Shown here one piece after another: positions 60,116 to 64,000 of a stretch of DNA of 64,000 nucleotides. The stretch's first letter is position 1, and each line of letters begins with the position of its first letter. Location of the stretch: positions 1-64,000 of the forward strand of contig NZ_JAGGPW010000014.1 of assembly GCF_018613655.1 (NCBI RefSeq), given 5' to 3'. A model generated the notes under the pieces. That model searched no databases, was not told the origin of the DNA, and was given only the letters and a program-made list of their open reading frames with translations. Both the position numbers and the translations under genes were made by a program. The DNA is from Planococcus sp. ISL-109 (GTDB lineage Bacteria > Bacillota > Bacilli > Bacillales_A > Planococcaceae).

Positions 60116-61102
60116 TTAACACTTAACAATCGTTCTCCCTAAATGTTCACCATTTTTAATGGACTCAATCGTTTCCGGTACTTCTTCGAGTGAGATTTCA
60201 TCCACCAATGTTGTTTGGGAAATGTTCCATTCATTCGCCATCTTCGCCCAAATGGCTTCGCGTTTATTAATCGGCACATTTACAGAGTCGATGCCGAGAA
60301 GGTTGACCCCTCGCAAGATAAACGGCAATACAGTTGCTGTCAGTTGAACACCGGCCGCATTTCCGCACATGCTCATGCTGCCGCCGTAAGAAATCTGGGG
60401 GATCAAGACAGAGGCTACGTCCCCTCCGACGGTATCGACTACATAGTCAAACTTTTGCTTGTTTAACGGTTTCTTCAGTTCGCCTAAGTCATCCAGGAAA
60501 ATAACGGTGCTTGCTCCCAAGGATTTCGCCACTTCCGATTGATGTTCTTTCCGCACTAAAGCCGTGATGTTTTTGTAGCCGCTTTTCGCTAAAATCTGCA
60601 GCGCGACGCTGCCCACTCCGCCCGTTGAACCTGTCACTAATATTTCCGGGTCGTTTTTCGGGTCCATTCCATTGTCCTCTAATGCCATGATGGATAGCGC
60701 AGCAGTGAATCCGGCTGTTCCGAACACCATGGCGTCCTTGAGGCTCAAGTTAGCAGGCAAAGGAACAACCCAATCCGCAGGCACTCGGGCATATTCCGCA
60801 AATCCGCCTGTGTGGCTCATTCCCATCGCAAAACCTGTCACGACAACTTCTTGCCCTTCTTGAAAGCGGGAGTCTGTTGTATGTAAGATGGTTCCGCTCA
60901 AATCAATTCCAGGAATCATCGGATAATCTCGAATCACCCCGCCTTTTTTCTGAACAGCCAGCATGTCTTTGTAATTGATCGAGGAATAGCCCACTTTAAT
61001 TAAGACGTCCCCGTCTGACAGTTGGTCCTTGCCCACTTTTTCCACACCGTACGTGACTTCATCCTCTTGTTCTTTAATGACAATCGCTTTAAATAGTTCC
61101 AT
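60116..61102 (-). CDS. AcuI/YhdH-family acryloyl-CoA reductase-like quinone oxidoreductase
   Basis: This 328-residue MDR protein of the YhdH/AcuI type has FKAIVIKEQ, VLIKVGYSSINYKDMLAVQ, YPMIPGIDLSGTI, the nucleotide-binding ILVTGSTGGVGSVALQILAK and MSMCGNAAGVQL. It ends RTIVKC. Members reduce acryloyl-CoA or quinone-like alkenes with NADPH. It is divergent from a MarR regulator with an inverted repeat between them, so expression probably responds to reactive compounds. Its last 50 codons are duplicated at 27203-27382. Confidence 0.92.
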   Translation of the reverse strand: MELFKAIVIKEQEDEVTYGVEKVGKDQLSDGDVLIKVGYSSINYKDMLAVQKKGGVIRDYPMIPGIDLSGTILHTTDSRFQEGQEVVVTGFAMGMSHTGGFAEYARVPADWVVPLPANLSLKDAMVFGTAGFTAALSIMALEDNGMDPKNDPEILVTGSTGGVGSVALQILAKSGYKNITALVRKEHQSEVAKSLGASTVIFLDDLGELKKPLNKQKFDYVVDTVGGDVASVLIPQISYGGSMSMCGNAAGVQLTATVLPFILRGVNLLGIDSVNVPINKREAIWAKMANEWNISQTTLVDEISLEEVPETIESIKNGEHLGRTIVKC

Positions 61103-61134
61103 GTCAATTATGCCTCCTTCATTATTTCTCCCCG

Positions 61135-61159
61135 AAATAGTTCTGTAACAAAACTATTT
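61135..61159. promoter_or_regulatory. Candidate MarR operator between acuI-like and marR genes
   Basis: AAATAGTT at 61135-61142 and AACTATTT at 61152-61159 form an inverted repeat. It lies 33 bases from the acuI-like start and upstream of a TATAAT (61183-61188) for the MarR gene. Confidence 0.6.
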
Positions 61160-61212
61160 TCACACAAAACCTAACATGGTATTATAATCAATGTCAACTT
61201 GGAGGAGATATC

Positions 61213-61632
61213 ATGGAGTTAAAAGAATGTATGAATTTTTTATTAAGTGTCAGCCAGAATAAGGTGTTCAAATATTTCAGCAAGCTTTTGGAGGAGTACG
61301 AATTAACGCCAGCTCAATACGGTGTGTTGAATTGTCTATGGAGTGAAGGCCAATTATCCCCTAAACAAATTGGGGAGTTCATGTATTTGGAAGCTCCGAC
61401 AATTTCGGGGATTTTAGATAAAATGCAAAAAGCCGGATTCATTGAACGTTCGGTAGATCCCGAAAACAGGCGCAATGTGTTAGTGGTAGCTACGCAAAAA
61501 TCCATGGAATTACAGGACAAAGTAGAGGCAGCGACAGCCGAAATGAATAATGCCGCTCTTCAGAACTTGTCAGCCAGAGATAAAGCCGTACTGATGAAAA
61601 GTTTAGATACCATTATCAAATCTGATTTTTAA
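61213..61632 (+). CDS. MarR-family transcriptional regulator
   Basis: The 139-residue winged-helix protein has a central LTPAQYGVLNCLWSEGQLSP, recognition region FMYLEAPTISGILDKMQKAG and the wing IERSVDPENRRNVLVVATQK. It belongs to the MarR group that represses neighbouring reductases and opens on binding electrophiles. GGAGGAGATATC is before ATG 61213. It is divergent from the acuI-like gene. A promoter for tyrS (TTGACA at 61640) begins eight bases after its stop codon. Confidence 0.92.
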   Translation: MELKECMNFLLSVSQNKVFKYFSKLLEEYELTPAQYGVLNCLWSEGQLSPKQIGEFMYLEAPTISGILDKMQKAGFIERSVDPENRRNVLVVATQKSMELQDKVEAATAEMNNAALQNLSARDKAVLMKSLDTIIKSDF

Positions 61633-61639
61633 GTTTTGA

Positions 61640-61667
61640 TTGACATCCTTTTCATACGGGTTATAAT
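61640..61667 (+). promoter_or_regulatory. tyrS promoter
   Basis: TTGACA at 61640-61645, a 16-bp spacer and TATAAT at 61662-61667 give an almost perfect sigma-A promoter. Transcription would start near 61674, just before the T-box leader. Confidence 0.8.
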
Positions 61668-61725
61668 GAAAAACAATATCTGCATAACGAAGATCTGCCC
61701 GAGCATTTCGGAGTATAAGAACAAA

Positions 61726-61990
61726 AGCGATGATAAGAACGAGTACCTTTGACTAAAGCAAACAGAAAGCAGCCGGTTGATGAGAGGCGCATGCGGTGTC
61801 ACGGGGAATACCTCTTTGAGCTGTGTACCGAACCTTTAGTAGGCTACACCGGAGTTGCATCCGTAATCCATGCAGAAGTATCGCTTCGGCCGTACTTTCC
61901 AAGGAGCGCTGTGTGAACAGTTCTCGAACAAAGGTGGTAACACGCATTTTGGCGTCCTTTAGGTTTTTTCCTAAAGGGCGCTTTTTTGTG
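61726..61990 (+). promoter_or_regulatory. T-box leader (tyrosine) with terminator
   Basis: The leader has a stem I region from about 61726. A likely specifier triplet TAC lies at 61809-61811 (GGGAATACCTC). The T-box bulge sequence is AAGGTGGTAACACG at 61931-61944. The terminator hairpin GGCGTCCTTTAGG/CCTAAAGGGCGC follows with a T-run at 61951-61987. Uncharged tRNA-Tyr should prevent termination and turn on tyrS. Confidence 0.88.
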
Positions 61991-62041
61991 TTCTTATAGA
62001 TCTTGCGATATGGACTACTCTAAAGACAAGGAGATGTTAGC

Positions 62042-63256
62042 ATGCGACTCACACCAGCAGAACAATTGAAAATCATCGAAAAAGGAGCCGCCGAGTTGAT
62101 CGAGGAGGGCGAACTGCTCCAAAAGCTCGAACGATCGTACAATGAACAGCGCCCGCTCACCATCAAGCTCGGGCTCGACCCGTCCGCCCCCGACATCCAC
62201 CTTGGCCACGCGGTAGTTTTGCGCAAAATCAAACAACTGCAAGACCTGGGCCACCAGGCAGTCATTATAATCGGTGATTTCACCGGCCGCATCGGGGACC
62301 CTTCCGGCAAGGCAAAGGGACGGACCGCGCTCAGTGACGAGGCTGTTAAGAAAAACGCAGAGACTTACTGCGAACAGATTTTCAAAGTGCTCGACAAAAC
62401 GAAAACGACGGTGCGCTTTAATAGCGAATGGCTGTCGAAGCTGACATTTGAAGAAGTCCTCAAACTGGCCGCGAGCACGTCCGTTGCGCGTATGTTGGAG
62501 CGCGATGATTTCCAACAGCGCTACCAGAACCAATCGCCGATCGGCATTCATGAGTTTTTCTACCCGCTCATGCAAGCTTACGATTCCGTCGAAATCCAGG
62601 CAGACATTGAAATCGGCGGCACGGACCAGACTTTTAATATCCTGATGGGACGCACGCTTCAAAAGCATATGGGACAGGAAAAGCAAGCGGCCATTTTCAT
62701 GCCGCTTATAGAGGGACTTGACGGTGTCGAGAAGATGAGCAAAAGCCTCGGCAATTACATCGGCGTCAGCGAAGCGCCTGAAATCATGTTCAAAAAAGTG
62801 ATGGAAATCCCGGATCCTTTGCTCCTCAAATACTTTGAACTGGCGACAGATGAACATCCTTTAGCGATTGAATCCATCCTCGACCGGCTCGAGGATGGTG
62901 AAAACCCACGCAACATCAAGATGGAGCTGGCGGAAATCATTACGGCGCTTTACCATGGAGACGCCGCGTTGAAAGAAGCAAAAGCCTACTTCGAGACCGC
63001 TTTCCAGAAGCGCGAAATTCCTGAAAACATCCCTACTCTTCTTGTGGAAATCGACAAGGAACGCATCGAGCAGATCATTCCGCAATTTGTGGCATCCGGA
63101 TTCGTCCGCAGCAAAAGTGACTTTGTCCGATTGATTGAACAGAACGGCGTGTTATTCAACGGTAATAAACTGACCAAAGAAGAACTCGACACCGTCGTCA
63201 GCAACGGCGATGTCCTGCAAATCGGCAAGAAACGCTTTGTGCGTTTTGAGAAATAA
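62042..63256 (+). CDS. tyrS: Tyrosyl-tRNA synthetase
   Basis: It charges tRNA-Tyr with tyrosine. The 404-residue class I enzyme has the HIGH box as PDIHLGHAVV (about residues 50-59), the tyrosine pocket GTDQTFNILMGR and the KMSKS box as GVEKMSKSLGNY. A C-terminal S4-like tRNA-binding domain is FVRLIEQNGVLFNGNK. The start follows AAGGAGATGTTAGC. Its length and HLGH form are closer to the TyrZ branch of Bacillus than to TyrS of about 420 residues. It is T-box-controlled. Confidence 0.95.
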   Translation: MRLTPAEQLKIIEKGAAELIEEGELLQKLERSYNEQRPLTIKLGLDPSAPDIHLGHAVVLRKIKQLQDLGHQAVIIIGDFTGRIGDPSGKAKGRTALSDEAVKKNAETYCEQIFKVLDKTKTTVRFNSEWLSKLTFEEVLKLAASTSVARMLERDDFQQRYQNQSPIGIHEFFYPLMQAYDSVEIQADIEIGGTDQTFNILMGRTLQKHMGQEKQAAIFMPLIEGLDGVEKMSKSLGNYIGVSEAPEIMFKKVMEIPDPLLLKYFELATDEHPLAIESILDRLEDGENPRNIKMELAEIITALYHGDAALKEAKAYFETAFQKREIPENIPTLLVEIDKERIEQIIPQFVASGFVRSKSDFVRLIEQNGVLFNGNKLTKEELDTVVSNGDVLQIGKKRFVRFEK

Positions 63257-63267
63257 ATGATATAAGA

Positions 63268-63316
63268 AAAACACCCACTCGTTTGCGCTAATCCGCAAGC
63301 AAGTGGGTGTTTTTTT
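63268..63316 (+). terminator. Intrinsic terminator of tyrS
   Basis: AACACCCACTCGTTTGCG and CGCAAGCAAGTGGGTGTTTT form a long stem with a T-run, a few bases past the stop codon. Confidence 0.85.
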
Positions 63317-63423
63317 CTTCTGTAAATTGAGCTCCTCGTTCCATCGGTTCATGCCGTGAAGATAACTGACTGAAAAAAGTGCAGAAACGATTACCGTTTC
63401 CGCACCCTGTTCTATTCCAATAT

Positions 63424-64000
63424 TTACTTCACATCATTTTTATAACGCATGTATACCACTTGAGTGGTAAGGAACTCTTCCATGCCATGCTTGCCGTCTG
63501 CCCCACCGAGACCTGATTGGCGCATGCCGGCATGATAGCCTTGAACGGCTTCGGCGTTTTCCCGATTGACATAGGTTTCGCCGAATTTCATTTCATTGAC
63601 GATCCGCATCGCTTCGTTGAGATCATCGGTATAAACAGAGGAAGACAATCCGTATACTGTGTCATTTGCTTTTTCAACGGCTTCCTCTAAGGTGCTGAAT
63701 GTGGTCATCGGGAGGACAGGCCCAAAAATTTCCTCTCGCATAATATCCGAGTCATGCGACACATTCGTCAAAATCGTCGGCTTGTAGAAAAAACCCGCTT
63801 CCATGTTTGGACGTTCTCCACCTGTAGCGATGACAGCACCTTGTGCTACTGCTTCTTTGACCATGCCTTCGACAGTTTCAAGACGATCTTGGCTAATTAG
63901 CGGACCCATGTCCGTTTTTTTATCTTGCCGTGGATTGCCGAGCTTTTTCGCTTCGAACGCTTTGATTAGTTTTTCAGTCAGTTGCTCCGCGACACTTTCG
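63424..64000 (-). CDS. NAD(P)-dependent aldehyde dehydrogenase, C-terminal part (cut by window edge)
   Basis: The minus-strand frame enters from the right edge. Its visible 192 residues have KKTDMGPLISQDRLETVE, SDIMREEIFGPVLPMTTFS, GLSSSVYTDDLNEAMR and FGETYVNRENAEAVQ, ending with SGLGGADGKHGMEEFLTTQV. These are the ALDH catalytic-domain tail and oligomerisation strand. The VNRENAEAVQGYHAG form is typical of lactaldehyde/glycolaldehyde-type (AldA) enzymes. The catalytic cysteine and NAD site lie outside the window. Confidence 0.92.
   Translation of the reverse strand, partial: ESVAEQLTEKLIKAFEAKKLGNPRQDKKTDMGPLISQDRLETVEGMVKEAVAQGAVIATGGERPNMEAGFFYKPTILTNVSHDSDIMREEIFGPVLPMTTFSTLEEAVEKANDTVYGLSSSVYTDDLNEAMRIVNEMKFGETYVNRENAEAVQGYHAGMRQSGLGGADGKHGMEEFLTTQVVYMRYKNDVK

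Noticed and set aside
62015-62857. 280-residue open frame opposite tyrS
   Set aside because: It is a shadow of the clearly real tyrS frame, with no ribosome binding site and no family resemblance. Its composition mirrors the sense codons.
1-64000. tRNA, rRNA or a prophage
   Set aside because: I saw no tRNA cloverleaf, rRNA segment, integrase, or phage structural gene on either strand.

Overview
The window reads as chromosome of a low-to-moderate GC Gram-positive bacterium of the Bacillales, most like Planococcaceae (Planococcus/Planomicrobium type). Supporting signs are strong AGGAGG-type ribosome binding sites, a class III fructose-1,6-bisphosphatase, Bacillus-type SdhB, a T-box leader on the tyrosyl-tRNA synthetase gene, ZagA/FolE2 under Zur-type operators, and CadC/CadA. 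The family assignment is inference.

Layout. 1-25 kb is mostly chromosomal housekeeping and transport: an SDR end, a GNAT acetyltransferase, a KtrA/C-like protein, an MscS channel, fbp, a GAF-STAS protein, a ZIP transporter, a dihydroorotate-dehydrogenase-like/membrane fusion, a lone sdhB, a TetR regulator with a split RND exporter, an asparagine synthetase, a two-component system, a MATE exporter and msrA. 25-28 kb is decayed: a tnpB remnant, a duplicated gene end and an orphan Zur-like box.

28-47 kb is the most interesting part, a zinc-starvation island. It holds zagA, folE2 and an MBL hydrolase divergent from a dCTP deaminase across a 43-nt palindromic Zur-type operator. Next comes a second COG0523 GTPase with a flavoprotein and a FeoB-like membrane GTPase behind its own Zur-type promoter, then a His/Cys-rich protein. 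Last is a complete opine-metallophore locus: nicotianamine-synthase-like CntL, opine dehydrogenase CntM, an EamA-type exporter and a five-gene nickel/peptide-type importer CntABCDF. No histidine racemase (cntK) is present, and CntM carries Ala where the Staphylococcus enzyme has Asp at a position tied to keto-acid choice. Together these suggest a pseudopaline-like rather than staphylopine-like product. The two metallophore operons and the COG0523 operon share one promoter design: TTGAC(G/T), 17 bp, a TAnnnT -10, then a Zur-type box. The genes would respond jointly to zinc shortage by spare zinc-independent enzymes (FolE2, possibly Dcd), zinc insertion (COG0523 proteins), scavenging (metallophore and importer) and binding (His-rich protein).

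47-54 kb is accessory and decayed: a second truncated copy of the His-rich gene, an OsmC protein, a flavoprotein cut by a RelE/ParE-type toxin-antitoxin pair, a BdbD-BdbC deletion fusion, and the cadC/cadA metal-export pair. 54-58.5 kb is a TPP-riboswitch operon for thiamine-precursor uptake ending in an acyl-CoA-dehydrogenase-like flavoenzyme. 58.5-64 kb holds small remnants, a lipoprotein, an AcuI/YhdH-type oxidoreductase divergent from a MarR regulator, the T-box-controlled tyrS, and the C-terminal part of an aldehyde dehydrogenase.

Remnants and pseudogenes are frequent (about 16). Eight copies of an intergenic terminator-like element with conserved flanks are scattered through the window, all in one orientation.
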